Assembly: GCA_026387965.1 (NCBI GenBank)
Contig: JAPLKR010000025.1
Span: 1 to 47,534 of the forward strand
DNA: 47,534 nt
Direction of reading: 5' to 3'
From: Fusobacteriota bacterium
GTDB lineage: Bacteria; Fusobacteriota; Fusobacteriia; JAPLKR01
This document shows positions 1 to 8,412 of the stretch, piece by piece (the first letter of the stretch is position 1; the number at the start of each line of letters is the position of its first letter). A model generated the notes under the pieces. That model saw only the letters and a list, made by a program, of their open reading frames with translations. It did no database searches and had not been told where the DNA came from. A program made the translations under genes and the position numbers.

Positions 1-386
1 ACAGAACTGCTTCGTATACCCCCCAAGATAGTTCTCAAGCTACTTTCTGTGGGTATATTGAAAAAGAGCACCAACATATTAACTTTATGCATTCCACTAA
101 AAAAATTCAAAATATTGTCAGAACTTTCTCGCCCGCTCCAGGGGCATTTGTATTTTTAAATGGAAAGAGAGTTAAAATTTTCTCAGTACAAGAGTGCTGC
201 GAAAGTTCACATTTAGAGGGAGTCCCTGGGACTGTCACTGGTATTGCACCTAAACTTGGATATATTGTGAAAACGGGTTCCTCAAGCGTTATTTTAACAA
301 CTCTGCAACCTGAAAATAAAAAAATCATTTCAGGAATTGACTCTTTAAATGGCAATCTTTTTTTTATAGGTGAACATTTTAGTTAA
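1..386 (+). CDS. fmt: Methionyl-tRNA formyltransferase, C-terminal part (5' end outside window)
   Basis: The reading frame is open from the window edge (codons in phase with base 3) to a TAA at 384-386, giving about 127 residues. It begins R-T-A-S-Y-T-P-Q-D-S-S-Q-A-T-F-C and continues with E-K-E-H-Q-H-I-N-F. This matches the junction where Fmt passes from the catalytic domain to the C-terminal tRNA-binding beta-barrel (Q-D-x-S-x-A-T-Y, K-x-x-x-x-I-x-W). The remainder fits the OB-like C-terminal domain, including a G-x-V-x-x-I-x-x-x-x-G-Y-I-V-K-T segment. Fmt formylates initiator Met-tRNA with 10-formyl-THF. The neighbour folD makes that cofactor, which supports the call. An internal ATG at 87 is not the start, because the homology extends upstream of it. 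Confidence 0.88.
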   Translation, partial: RTASYTPQDSSQATFCGYIEKEHQHINFMHSTKKIQNIVRTFSPAPGAFVFLNGKRVKIFSVQECCESSHLEGVPGTVTGIAPKLGYIVKTGSSSVILTTLQPENKKIISGIDSLNGNLFFIGEHFS

Positions 387-399
387 CTTATATTATTAT

Positions 400-427
400 T
401 TGATTTCAAAATTTATTTAGCTATAAA
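400..427 (+). promoter_or_regulatory. Candidate sigma70 promoter for folD
   Basis: TTGATT at 400-405 and TATAAA at 422-427 are separated by 16 bp in the gap between fmt and folD. Transcription would begin near 434, about 45 nt before the folD start. The match is good but not perfect, and co-transcription from fmt remains possible because no terminator is visible after fmt. Confidence 0.4.
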
Positions 428-480
428 TTCTCACACTAATCTTAATACTATAGCGTTTTGCGTATTTTAAAGGAGGATTC

Positions 481-1326
481 TTGACAATAAAGCTCGATGG
501 AAAATCTGTGTCAGAAAATATTTTTACTAAACTTAAATCCCATATAGCCTTGCTTGCTTCAAAGCCCACATTAGCGGTCATCATTGTCGGTACTAATGCT
601 GCCTCTCAAGTCTATGTGAAAAATAAAATCAAAGCGTGTGAAAAAATTGGTATTATTTCCAACCATATTCATTTAGATGCAAGTGTTTCGCAAAACGACC
701 TCCTTCAAATGATTGAATCTCTAAATGCAGATCACACAATTAATGGAATACTCATCCAGCTACCTCTTCCTTCACACATCAGTGAAAAGAAAATTATTCA
801 AGCGATACATCCAAAAAAAGATGTTGATGGATTTCATTATTCCAATATTGGAGCTCTCTCGATAGGGCTACCTAAATTCATCTCTTGCACACCTCTGGGA
901 ATTTTAACACTACTTCAGCACTACTCTATCGAAATATCTCAAAAGCATGTTGTAATTGTTGGACGAAGTAATATTGTTGGTAAACCGCTTGCTATGCTTC
1001 TGACCAATCACGACGCAACAGTTACATTGTGTCACTCTAAAACGCCTTCATTAGAAAATTTCACTACCCAAGCAGATATACTCATCTCTTGTGTTGGTAA
1101 ACCAAATTTTATCACTCTGTCAATGGTAAAAGAGGGGGCCGTTGTTGTAGATGTTGGTATCAATCGCCTTGATAATGGTACTCTAGTAGGGGATGTTTCT
1201 TACGAAACAGTTTCCAAACTGGCAAGTTTTATTACCCCTGTACCTGGTGGGGTGGGTCCAATGACCATCGCATCATTGATGGAAAACACCCTTAAAGCTT
1301 ATAAAATACAAACCCCTTGCATGTAG
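481..1326 (+). CDS. folD: Bifunctional methylenetetrahydrofolate dehydrogenase / cyclohydrolase FolD
   Basis: This 281-residue protein has the usual FolD length. It converts 5,10-methylene-THF to 10-formyl-THF in the cytoplasm. Visible signatures are Y-V-K-N-K at residues 45-49 with the catalytic Lys at 49, Q-L-P-L-P, P-K-K-D-V-D-G, the NADP-site motif G-R-S-N-I-V-G-K-P, and P-V-P-G-G-V-G-P-M-T near the end. The start is a TTG, chosen because AAAGGAGG lies 5 nt upstream and no in-frame ATG precedes the conserved N-terminus. Its product is the formyl donor for Fmt, encoded just upstream. The stop codon TAG (1324-1326) lies inside the loop and 3' arm of the terminator hairpin. Confidence 0.96.
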   Translation: MTIKLDGKSVSENIFTKLKSHIALLASKPTLAVIIVGTNAASQVYVKNKIKACEKIGIISNHIHLDASVSQNDLLQMIESLNADHTINGILIQLPLPSHISEKKIIQAIHPKKDVDGFHYSNIGALSIGLPKFISCTPLGILTLLQHYSIEISQKHVVIVGRSNIVGKPLAMLLTNHDATVTLCHSKTPSLENFTTQADILISCVGKPNFITLSMVKEGAVVVDVGINRLDNGTLVGDVSYETVSKLASFITPVPGGVGPMTIASLMENTLKAYKIQTPCM

Positions 1327-1341
1327 CAAGGGGTTTGTATT
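1305..1341. terminator. Bidirectional terminator between folD and the first outer-membrane protein gene
   Basis: A perfect 16-bp inverted repeat (1305-1320 and 1326-1341) closes a 5-nt loop. The two genes converge here. The folD stop lies in the loop and right arm, and the TAA of the minus-strand gene begins in the right arm. The arms are GC-rich in the middle and A/T-rich at the ends, so the hairpin can act in both directions, although the U-tracts are short. Confidence 0.75.
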
Positions 1342-1984
1342 AGAATGTGTATCCGAGTTGTAGGCCAGTAGTGAATATGTTTGTGGTGTCATTCGATGTG
1401 TTGTTATTGAAACTCAGGTGGTCTGTTAATTGATAGTAGTTTGCATCGAGTTCTGCATAAAAATTATTAGTGATATATATGCCAGCCCCTACGCCTAAGT
1501 ATAATCCTGGATCAATTGTTTCACTCGTATTAAACCACCCATCAGCATTTGAAAAACGGCTAATATTCATACCTATTCTTCCTAATACAAACGGAGTCAT
1601 CGAGCTCCCTTGAAATTCGTATTTATCTTCAAAATATATAGGAATTGATGTTAGTGAATTAAGGGAACTTCTAGAAAAATATGCTTCTTCAAAAATTTTA
1701 TATGCATTCGTAGGAGAAGCATTAAGAGTAGCTACACCTAATCCAATTCCCATCTCATTATTGTTTGCCACTCCATAAAGTAGTGCTGCATTCAGGACAT
1801 ATCCTGCGCTCACTGAATTGTTCCTGTTCATGTCCAAGCCATTGTTGAATCCTGATTCACTGTAACTAACAGGAATATTAATGCCACCACTTAAATCTGT
1901 ATGAAAGCCACCCTGAACGATACTACAAAAGGCAAATTGTGCTCCTACGACAGTTAACGCCCCTACTAATAATATTTTCTTCAT
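1340..1984 (-). CDS. Small outer-membrane beta-barrel protein (paralogue 1)
   Basis: This 214-residue protein starts at ATG 1984, which has GGAG about 10 nt upstream; an in-frame GTG at 1993 is less well placed. An N-terminal Sec signal (M-K-K-I-L-L-V-G-A-L-T-V-V-G-A then F-A-F-C-S) precedes alternating hydrophobic/polar strands rich in Gly, Tyr and Asn. It ends L-Q-L-G-Y-T-F, with the terminal Phe typical of BAM-assembled outer-membrane barrels. Its length suits an 8-stranded OmpA/OmpX-like barrel. It is paralogous to the gene at 2156-2839: the signal, the I-V-Q-G-G segment, the S-Y-S-E-S-G segment and the last strand are shared. Function beyond outer-membrane location is unknown. A consensus promoter lies upstream. 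Confidence 0.75.
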   Translation of the reverse strand: MKKILLVGALTVVGAQFAFCSIVQGGFHTDLSGGINIPVSYSESGFNNGLDMNRNNSVSAGYVLNAALLYGVANNNEMGIGLGVATLNASPTNAYKIFEEAYFSRSSLNSLTSIPIYFEDKYEFQGSSMTPFVLGRIGMNISRFSNADGWFNTSETIDPGLYLGVGAGIYITNNFYAELDANYYQLTDHLSFNNNTSNDTTNIFTTGLQLGYTF

Positions 1985-2036
1985 CTTTTCCACTCCACTT
2001 TTTTAATATTTTTTTTATATCGTTATATTAACTATC

Positions 2037-2065
2037 ATTATATGTGATTTGTCTATATTTGTCAA
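2037..2065 (-). promoter_or_regulatory. Perfect-consensus sigma70 promoter for outer-membrane protein gene 1
   Basis: On the minus strand TTGACA (2065-2060) and TATAAT (2042-2037) are separated by exactly 17 bp. Transcription should start near 2030, giving a leader of about 46 nt before ATG 1984. A full-consensus promoter suggests strong constitutive expression, as expected for an abundant envelope protein. Confidence 0.8.
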
Positions 2066-2127
2066 ATTGTTACTCAAACAATTTTCGAAAATTTTAACAC
2101 GTTCTACAAGTCTATCACAAAGAAACC

Positions 2128-2148
2128 CCCTTGCAAAGTATGCAAGGG
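2128..2148 (-). terminator. Hairpin terminator after outer-membrane protein gene 2
   Basis: CCCTTGCA (2128-2135) and TGCAAGGG (2141-2148) form an 8-bp stem with a 5-nt loop just past the stop codon of the minus-strand gene at 2156-2839. The downstream tract on that strand is G/T-rich rather than a clean U-run. The stem sequence resembles the folD/outer-membrane-gene-1 terminator, consistent with duplication of gene plus terminator. Confidence 0.6.
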
Positions 2149-2155
2149 AGGGTAA

Positions 2156-2839
2156 TTAAAATGTGTATCCGAGTTGTAGGCCAGTAGTGAATATATTAAT
2201 ATTATCTGTTGTTGTAAAATTACCCACAAAAGGTCCATTGAACGTGAGGTTCGCGCTAGATTGGTAATAATTTATGTCCGCTTCTGCAAAAATATTTTGT
2301 GTAATATACGCGCCTAATCCACCACTTATATATAATCCATCTCCGTATGTTTCACTAAATGAGTCTCCATTAGAATCATATATAAAATTTTGTTTAGGAT
2401 TTGTTGAGAACGCGTACCCTGCTTTTGCAACAACAAAGGGATTCATCTGATATTTTGAAAATTCCTGCTTAAACTCCACATAAATTGGAACAATATTCAT
2501 TTGACTAGGTGTGCTAAACTGTCCAAGCGTAACACTCTTTACGGCATTATCGAATGCACTGTTCACTGTTGGGGTTAATGTTAGAACTCCAATTCCTAAT
2601 CCAATACCTGTGCCATTCGCAATTCCATATACTGAACTAACATTTAAATCAGCTCCTGTTGACATCGAGTTATATGCTTTCATATTGTTTCCATAAAAAG
2701 AAACCCCCGATTCACTATATGAGATCGGTATATTTACTCCAGCACTGACGCTTGTTTCCAATCCCCCTTGAACAATATCCGCAAATACAAATTGCGCTCC
2801 AACTGCTACCAATACACCTATCAATAATATTTTTTTCAT
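2156..2839 (-). CDS. Small outer-membrane beta-barrel protein (paralogue 2)
   Basis: This 227-residue protein starts at ATG 2839 with GGAG upstream. It has a clear Sec signal peptide (M-K-K-I-L-L-I-G-V-L-V-A-V-G-A-Q-F-V-F-A-D, cleavage expected after F-A) and ends L-Q-L-G-Y-T-F with a C-terminal Phe. Beta-strand periodicity and the conserved I-V-Q-G-G and S-Y-S-E-S-G motifs match the neighbour at 1340-1984, so the pair is a tandem duplication. The protein is about 12 residues longer than its paralogue because of loop insertions. A minus-strand TATAAT lies upstream at about 2887-2892, without a good -35. Its specific role is unknown; an OmpX/OmpW-like structural or small-molecule porin role is possible. 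Confidence 0.75.
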   Translation of the reverse strand: MKKILLIGVLVAVGAQFVFADIVQGGLETSVSAGVNIPISYSESGVSFYGNNMKAYNSMSTGADLNVSSVYGIANGTGIGLGIGVLTLTPTVNSAFDNAVKSVTLGQFSTPSQMNIVPIYVEFKQEFSKYQMNPFVVAKAGYAFSTNPKQNFIYDSNGDSFSETYGDGLYISGGLGAYITQNIFAEADINYYQSSANLTFNGPFVGNFTTTDNINIFTTGLQLGYTF

Positions 2840-3153
2840 TTCTATTCTCCATATTAATTTATTTTTTTCTCAGCTATATTGTTTCATTATACACTTTATT
2901 TTCACTCTCTTCCATTATGAAATGCTCAAAATAACATTAACAAATCTTACTTATTTATATGTTTATCTCCAAATATTTCAAAAAATTTTCTCTTCTTGGG
3001 ATGATTTATCCTGAAAATTTGAATATTAACCACTTAAATACAAAAAAAAACGTCATTTGCAAGAAGTATTTTCAACTTTTTAACTATTCAATCACACTAT
3101 TTTTTGTTAAAATAGAAGTGAACATAATTCTCAATTTAAAGGAGTCTATAATT
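2840..3153. other. Intergenic region between outer-membrane protein gene 2 and dapF
   Basis: This 314-base divergent, very AT-rich stretch contains the promoter side of the minus-strand gene ending at 2839 and the leader of the lysine operon. I looked for a lysine riboswitch (L-box) core and for a leader peptide and saw neither. An in-frame ATG at 2959 would extend dapF, but the extension is not DapF-like. AAAGGAG at 3138-3144 marks the true dapF start. Confidence 0.5.
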
Positions 3154-3987
3154 ATGATAAATTTTACAAAATATCATGGTCTTGGTAATGATTTTATTAT
3201 ATTAAAAGATAAATATTTGAGTGGATTTGACTACAGTGCACTTGCTAAAAAAATCTGCAACCGTCATACTGGAATTGGTGCCGATGGATTTATCGTCGGT
3301 ACTTATAACGTTCGACCTGAAATGGCTTTTTATAACTCAGATGGAAGTCGAGCTGAAATGTGTGGAAATGGAATTCGTTGCTTTGCAAAATTTTTACACG
3401 ACGAGAAAATTATGACAGAGAACCAATTTTCTATTGATACCCTAGCAGGTCCACAACTTATTAATATTCAATCGCTCTCCCCTTTCTCTGTAACAGTTAA
3501 TATGGGGAAACCAGATTTTAAACCCAAAAATATTCCAGCCAACACAAAAAATGGAAAACATAAAGAAAGAATCACCAATGTTCCCCTCATCGTAAATAAT
3601 CAAACTTTCTATATCTCATCGCTCCTTATGGGCGTTCCCCATTCTGTCGTTAGAGTCAATTCCCTGCAAGAGACGGATCTGAATCTTGTTGGAAAAGCCA
3701 TTGAATCTCATGAGTGGTTCCCTAATAGAACTAATGTTGATTTTATTGAAGTGATTACTCATAGCCATATCAAAATGCAAACTTATGAGCGTGGTGCAGG
3801 GCTTACTCTTGCATGTGGAACAGGTGCATGCGCAAGTGCAATTATGGGAAACTATTTAGGCTATCTTAATAAGGAAATCACTGTTGAACTCCCACTTGGA
3901 AACCTCGAAATTCGAATTGATAGTGATAATTCCGTATACATGACTGGACCCGCTGTGAAAATTTGCGAAGGAGTGTTTCATGAGTAA
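3154..3987 (+). CDS. dapF: Diaminopimelate epimerase
   Basis: DapF interconverts LL- and meso-diaminopimelate in the cytoplasm, feeding lysine and peptidoglycan synthesis. The chosen start ATG 3154 follows AAAGGAG and gives 277 residues beginning M-I-N-F-T-K-Y-H-G-L-G-N-D-F, the family N-terminus. The two catalytic cysteines are visible in N-S-D-G-S-R-A-E-M-C-G-N-G-I-R and L-A-C-G-T-G-A-C-A. It is the first gene of a five-gene lysine operon. Its 3' end overlaps asd by 8 bases through an ATGAGTAA motif, suggesting translational coupling. Confidence 0.96.
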   Translation: MINFTKYHGLGNDFIILKDKYLSGFDYSALAKKICNRHTGIGADGFIVGTYNVRPEMAFYNSDGSRAEMCGNGIRCFAKFLHDEKIMTENQFSIDTLAGPQLINIQSLSPFSVTVNMGKPDFKPKNIPANTKNGKHKERITNVPLIVNNQTFYISSLLMGVPHSVVRVNSLQETDLNLVGKAIESHEWFPNRTNVDFIEVITHSHIKMQTYERGAGLTLACGTGACASAIMGNYLGYLNKEITVELPLGNLEIRIDSDNSVYMTGPAVKICEGVFHE

Positions 3988-4981
3988 TAAGAATTCAATT
4001 GCAATTGTTGGTGCTAGCGGTATGGTTGGACGAAAGTTGCTCGAAGTATTAGAAGAAATTGACTTAAATATTGAAAGACTATACCTTTTTGCCTCAAAAA
4101 ATTCTGCGGGGGATAAGCTTACTTTTAAAGATGAAGAGATTACAATTTTAGAGCTCACTGAAGAAAATATTAAATCACGTCATATAGATTTTGCACTTTT
4201 TAGTGCTGGTGGGGCTGTAAGTTTAGAATACGCCCCCATATTTGTACGCTATGGTGCAGTTGTCATTGACAATAGCAGTACATGGAGAATGAATAGTAAT
4301 ATTCCTCTTATCGTTCCTGAAGTTAACCCTCAAGCTGTCCTCGCGCATTCTGGGATTATTTCAAATCCAAACTGTTCAACCATTCAATGTGTCCTTCCTC
4401 TTCAAGTATTAAAAAAATATGGATTGAAATCTGTTAGTTACACTACCTATCAAGCAGTTAGTGGAAGTGGTATGAAGGGAAATGCTGATCTTATACGTAC
4501 TCAAAAAGGTGAGAGTCCTACTTTTTATCCCTATTCTATCTACAATAATATCTTGCCTCAAATCGATATTTTTCTTGATAATGGCTATACAAAGGAAGAG
4601 ATGAAAATGGTTGAAGAGACAAGAAAAATTCTCGAACTTGAAGATTTAGAAATTTCTGCAACGTGTTGTCGCGTTCCTATTTCAAATTGTCACAGTGTAT
4701 CTATGCATATAGAACTTGAAAAACCTTTCAAAATTGAGGAAATCATGGAGGATATGCGTAATTTCCCAGGAATTATCTTACTCGATAACGTTTCTGAAAA
4801 AGTATATCCCCTTGCGAGTATTGCAAATAATAAAAACGAAGTATTCATTGGTAGAATTCGGAAAGATTGCTCAAATCCTAAAAAAATTCAACTTTTTTGT
4901 GTAGCGGATAACATTCGAAAAGGAGCCGCTACTAATACCATACAGATTGCAAAACTATTAATTGATAGTAAAACAACTTAA
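3980..4981 (+). CDS. asd: Aspartate-semialdehyde dehydrogenase
   Basis: This 333-residue enzyme reduces aspartyl phosphate with NADPH to aspartate semialdehyde, the branch point of lysine, threonine and methionine synthesis. The N-terminal Rossmann motif V-G-A-S-G-M-V-G is at residues 10-17, the catalytic Cys lies in S-N-P-N-C-S-T-I-Q, and the active-site region Q-A-V-S-G-S-G follows. GGAG precedes the start at 3980. The first codons overlap the end of dapF. Length and order match bacterial Asd. Confidence 0.95.
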   Translation: MSNKNSIAIVGASGMVGRKLLEVLEEIDLNIERLYLFASKNSAGDKLTFKDEEITILELTEENIKSRHIDFALFSAGGAVSLEYAPIFVRYGAVVIDNSSTWRMNSNIPLIVPEVNPQAVLAHSGIISNPNCSTIQCVLPLQVLKKYGLKSVSYTTYQAVSGSGMKGNADLIRTQKGESPTFYPYSIYNNILPQIDIFLDNGYTKEEMKMVEETRKILELEDLEISATCCRVPISNCHSVSMHIELEKPFKIEEIMEDMRNFPGIILLDNVSEKVYPLASIANNKNEVFIGRIRKDCSNPKKIQLFCVADNIRKGAATNTIQIAKLLIDSKTT

Positions 4982-4983
4982 TA

Positions 4984-5011
4984 TAGGATAGGATTTCACT
5001 GCTATATCCTA
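4984..5011 (+). other. Hairpin between asd and dapA
   Basis: TAGGATA (4984-4990) and TATCCTA (5005-5011) form a 7-bp arm pair around a 14-nt loop within the 57-base asd-dapA gap. No U-run follows. It could be an RNA-processing or stability element that separates expression of asd from dapA; it does not look like a terminator. Confidence 0.35.
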
Positions 5012-5038
5012 ATACTATATTGAAAAAAGGAGATAATT

Positions 5039-5914
5039 ATGTTTAAAGGAAGCATTGTTGCACTCATTACACCCTTTACGTCAAATGGGGAAATAAATTA
5101 TCCAAAATTTTCACATCTGATCGACTATCACATACAAAATAAAACAGTGGCTATTCTTATTTTAGGAACGACAGGTGAATCCCCAACCGTCACGGATGAA
5201 GAGCGTGAAAAAATCATTAAATTTTGTGTAACTCACGCAAACAAACGTATTCCTATTATTGTAGGGACGGGATCAAACTCAACATCAATTGCCATAGAAA
5301 AAAGCATTCAAGCACAAAATCTCGGTGCAGATGCTTTACTTCTTGTAGCGCCATACTACAATAAAGGTAATTTAACGGGGATCATCAAACACTATGAAAC
5401 CATCGCTTCATCCGTAATTTTACCTTGTATTTTATATAATGTACCTGGAAGAACGGGGGCATTTATTCCCGTTAAAGCTGTGGAAGTTTTATCAAAACAC
5501 GTAAATATTATTGGGATTAAAGAAGCCAGTGGGGATTTAGGATACTCTATTAAAATAGCAAAATTCCTATCGCATACTTTTTCTATGTGGTCTGGAAATG
5601 ACGATATGGTTGTTCCACTCCTCTCCATCGGGGCCATTGGGGTTATTTCAGTGAGTGCAAATATCATTCCAGTTCAAACACAAGAAATGGTTGAAGCGTT
5701 TTTCAAAGGGGAAATTGAAAAATCTCGCGAGATTCAACTTCACTATTTAGAACTTATTAATGCGCTTTTTTCAGAAGTTAATCCAGTACCTATTAAAGAG
5801 ATTATGAATATTATGGGAATGAATGTAGGAGGCTATCGACTGCCTCTTGACCAGCCAAGTGATGATACTAAAGCAAATTTAGCCACTCTTGCAAAATCTT
5901 TTAACTTAATTTAG
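5039..5914 (+). CDS. dapA: 4-hydroxy-tetrahydrodipicolinate synthase
   Basis: This 291-residue TIM-barrel lyase condenses pyruvate with aspartate semialdehyde. Family motifs are G-T-T-G-E-S-P-T near residue 42, Y-N-V-P-G-R-T-G with the catalytic Tyr, and the Schiff-base Lys in I-G-I-K-E-A-S-G-D. The start has AAAAAGGAG upstream. It lies third in the lysine operon, 7 bases before dapB. No unusual residues were seen. Confidence 0.96.
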   Translation: MFKGSIVALITPFTSNGEINYPKFSHLIDYHIQNKTVAILILGTTGESPTVTDEEREKIIKFCVTHANKRIPIIVGTGSNSTSIAIEKSIQAQNLGADALLLVAPYYNKGNLTGIIKHYETIASSVILPCILYNVPGRTGAFIPVKAVEVLSKHVNIIGIKEASGDLGYSIKIAKFLSHTFSMWSGNDDMVVPLLSIGAIGVISVSANIIPVQTQEMVEAFFKGEIEKSREIQLHYLELINALFSEVNPVPIKEIMNIMGMNVGGYRLPLDQPSDDTKANLATLAKSFNLI

Positions 5915-5921
5915 GAGTAGA

Positions 5922-6644
5922 ATGAATATATTACTTATTGGCTATGGAGCCATGGGAAAACGATTAGAAACCATTATTGAAACGTCAAATCATACTCTTA
6001 TAGGGATTATAACTTCTCAAACGACAAAATACCCCAATCACTTTGAAAAAGTCCTTATCCCTGACATCATCATTGATTTTTCTCACTACGCAATATTAAA
6101 TAAAACTTTAGAGTATGCAAAGCTTCATCATATTCCTCTTATTATTGCTACAACAGGCCACTCAAATGAAAACCTTGAAAAAATAAGAAGTGTTTCTCAA
6201 GCGATTCCCCTACTTTTAACAACCAATACTTCTTATGGTGTTTCAGCAATTGTGAAGCTTCTTAAAGTCGCTACCCCACTCCTCAAAAATTGGGATATTG
6301 AAATCATTGAGAAACATCATAACAAAAAAATGGATGCCCCAAGCGGTACTGCTCATACGCTTGTTGAAACTATTGAAAGTTCGAGTGGGTTTGCACACGA
6401 AAAAATCTTTGGTCGTTCAGGCTTAAGAAAACGAACCAAAAATGAAATATCTGTTCACTCTGTTCGAGGAGGAACCATCATTGGAGAGCACTCTATTCTT
6501 TTTTGTGGCCAAGATGAAGTGATTGAAATAAAGCACTCTGCACTCTCTAAAGATGTTTTTGCTTATGGTGCCCTTAAAATGGCTGAATTGTTAGTTGATA
6601 AACCATCGCAACTTTATACAATGCAAGATTTAATACAAATTTAA
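5922..6644 (+). CDS. dapB: 4-hydroxy-tetrahydrodipicolinate reductase
   Basis: This 240-residue enzyme reduces hydroxy-tetrahydrodipicolinate to tetrahydrodipicolinate. It starts with a short Rossmann motif, I-G-Y-G-A-M-G. The family signature E-K-H-H-N-K-K-M-D-A-P-S-G-T-A lies near residue 132. It is somewhat shorter than E. coli DapB (273), in line with Thermotoga- or Firmicute-like forms. GGAG precedes ATG 5922. It sits in operon between dapA and dapH. Confidence 0.95.
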   Translation: MNILLIGYGAMGKRLETIIETSNHTLIGIITSQTTKYPNHFEKVLIPDIIIDFSHYAILNKTLEYAKLHHIPLIIATTGHSNENLEKIRSVSQAIPLLLTTNTSYGVSAIVKLLKVATPLLKNWDIEIIEKHHNKKMDAPSGTAHTLVETIESSSGFAHEKIFGRSGLRKRTKNEISVHSVRGGTIIGEHSILFCGQDEVIEIKHSALSKDVFAYGALKMAELLVDKPSQLYTMQDLIQI

Positions 6645-6659
6645 AATAGGAGTTACCAC

Positions 6660-7358
6660 ATGAATTCATATGAAATAATAAAATATATCAGTAATGCAAC
6701 GAAAGTTACCCCTGTAAAACTCTATGTGAATGGCAATATTGCCGATATAACATGGCCTAATTGTAAAGTATTTGGAAGTTGTAAAAGTAAAACTATTTTT
6801 GGAGACTGGTCAGATATCGAACCCGTATTAGAAGCTCATAAAAACAATATCACAGACTTTATCGTCGAAAACGGTTGTAGAAATTCAGCTATTCCTATGC
6901 TTGACCTTAAAAACATTAATGCGCGAATTGAACCTGGAGCTATCATACGCGAACATGTAACAATTGGTAATCAAGCGATTATAATGATGGGCGCAATTAT
7001 CAATATTGGAGCAAGTATTGGGGATAAAACCATGATTGACTTTAATGCTGTACTCGGAGGACGTGCTACTGTTGGAAACAACTGCCATATTGGGGCTGGA
7101 GCTGTCCTTGCAGGGGTAATTGAACCTCCAAGCGCCGATCCCGTTGTTGTTGAGGATAATGTACTTATAGGGGCAAATGCCGTCATTCTAGAAGGGGTTC
7201 GTATTGGTAAAAATTCAGTTGTGGCTGCAGGTGCGGTGGTAATTGAAAATGTCCCCGAAAACTGTGTCGTAGCAGGGATTCCAGCAAAAATCATTAAAAT
7301 ACGGGATCTCAAAACAGACAGTAAAACACAGCTTATCGAATCACTCAGAAATCTGTAG
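6660..7358 (+). CDS. dapH: Tetrahydrodipicolinate N-acetyltransferase
   Basis: This 232-residue left-handed beta-helix acetyltransferase converts tetrahydrodipicolinate to the N-acetyl-amino-keto-pimelate of the acetyl branch of lysine synthesis. Hexapeptide repeats run from about residue 90 to 205. The family-typical Y-E-I-I-K-Y-I start and the acetyl-CoA loop segment [11 protein letters not shown] are both present. DapH, rather than succinyl-type DapD, narrows the pathway. The later acetyl-pathway genes (aminotransferase, dapL deacetylase, lysA) are not in this window. Confidence 0.93.
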   Translation: MNSYEIIKYISNATKVTPVKLYVNGNIADITWPNCKVFGSCKSKTIFGDWSDIEPVLEAHKNNITDFIVENGCRNSAIPMLDLKNINARIEPGAIIREHVTIGNQAIIMMGAIINIGASIGDKTMIDFNAVLGGRATVGNNCHIGAGAVLAGVIEPPSADPVVVEDNVLIGANAVILEGVRIGKNSVVAAGAVVIENVPENCVVAGIPAKIIKIRDLKTDSKTQLIESLRNL

Positions 7359-7388
7359 TGCTTCAAAATAATACTTAGAGAGGATTTT

Positions 7389-8333
7389 ATGAAAGCACTT
7401 ATTATGCCAATTGGGATCGTAATTAGTATACTTTTGGGACTACTTTTCCCAAATATTGCTACTTTTCTCACTCATAATAGTATTGATAATTTAATGATTG
7501 TCGTAATGTTTATCATCTATGGGATCAAAATTAATTTTAAAGATTTTGATTTTTCTCCAAGCCAAATTAGAATTATTATCCTTGCGATTATTCTTAATTT
7601 AATTGTTGCTCCATTCATATGTAAATTTATAGGTAGTTTTGGACTATCAACTTATTTTTTATCAGGACTACTTCTTGTGAGTCTAACGCCACCTACACTC
7701 GCGAGCAGTGTACTGTTTTCTGAAGCTTCTGGTGGAGAAGTTCCAACAAGTATTTTACTTACAGTAATACTTAACTTTGTTTCCATTATTACCATTCCCA
7801 TTATGCTTGGAATTATTATTCCCGTTAGTAAAGGGCACTCCGTTTCAATGTTTTTTATGTTTGTTACTTTAGTTGTACTGATATTAATTCCTTATGTCGC
7901 TGGTATGATATTTGCAAAAATAAAGAAACTCAAAACCCGCAATATTTTCATTAAATTTGGTCCGATGGTTGCTCTTTTTATTATCGTATTTGCAAGTTTA
8001 GGTTCATCTAAATCATCCATTTTCCAGCTTAGGATTTCAGAACTTCTTTGGTTAATTTTCATGGCTCTAATTATTAACTTAGCTTTTTTCCTCATAATTT
8101 TTCTTGTGACGAATATTCTTAAGGTTCCCACTAAAGCAAGTAAAGCACTTATCTTCAGTTGTGGAACTAAAACACTGCCGATGTCACTTATCCTAATTGG
8201 ATTAATGGCCTTTCCTAACGCTGATGCCATAGTTGCTGCAATTGTATATTATTTTACACAGCTTATTTCTGGGTCAATTGTGGCTGCTCTGCTCCATAGA
8301 TATAAGAAATTCAAAAGAATTATTCACAATTGA
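7389..8333 (+). CDS. Bile acid:sodium symporter (BASS/SBF-like) family transporter
   Basis: This 314-residue inner-membrane protein has about ten transmembrane segments. Features that resemble SBF-like BASS proteins are the helix-breaking stretch S-L-T-P-P-T-L-A-S-S in the fourth or fifth segment, followed by L-L-T-V-I-L-N-F, and the late motif S-C-G-T-K-T-L-P-M-S. The gene follows dapH by 30 bases with its own Shine-Dalgarno (AGAGAGGA) and no terminator between, so it probably belongs to the lysine operon. The substrate cannot be read from sequence; export or uptake of lysine, diaminopimelate or a related acid is an inference from position. TGA is the stop codon. Confidence 0.7.
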   Translation: MKALIMPIGIVISILLGLLFPNIATFLTHNSIDNLMIVVMFIIYGIKINFKDFDFSPSQIRIIILAIILNLIVAPFICKFIGSFGLSTYFLSGLLLVSLTPPTLASSVLFSEASGGEVPTSILLTVILNFVSIITIPIMLGIIIPVSKGHSVSMFFMFVTLVVLILIPYVAGMIFAKIKKLKTRNIFIKFGPMVALFIIVFASLGSSKSSIFQLRISELLWLIFMALIINLAFFLIIFLVTNILKVPTKASKALIFSCGTKTLPMSLILIGLMAFPNADAIVAAIVYYFTQLISGSIVAALLHRYKKFKRIIHN

Positions 8334-8412
8334 AAAAGTTTAAAATTTCAATGTAACAATATGTTGTGAGATTTGTGGTGAAATTTTATAAATAACACAT
8401 TTTAGAAATTTC

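Noticed and set aside
2959-3153. N-terminal extension of dapF from ATG 2959
   Set aside because: The extra 65 residues are not DapF-like; the family N-terminus M-I-N-F-T-K-Y-H-G-L-G-N-D-F begins at 3154 right after AAAGGAG.
2840-3153. Lysine riboswitch (L-box) upstream of the lysine operon
   Set aside because: I looked for the conserved core and a terminator hairpin and found neither; the region is simply AT-rich.
6971-7471. A 166-codon minus-strand frame across dapH and the BASS gene start
   Set aside because: It is antisense to clear hexapeptide repeats of dapH, is low-complexity Ile/Pro/Thr-rich, and has no ribosome-binding site.
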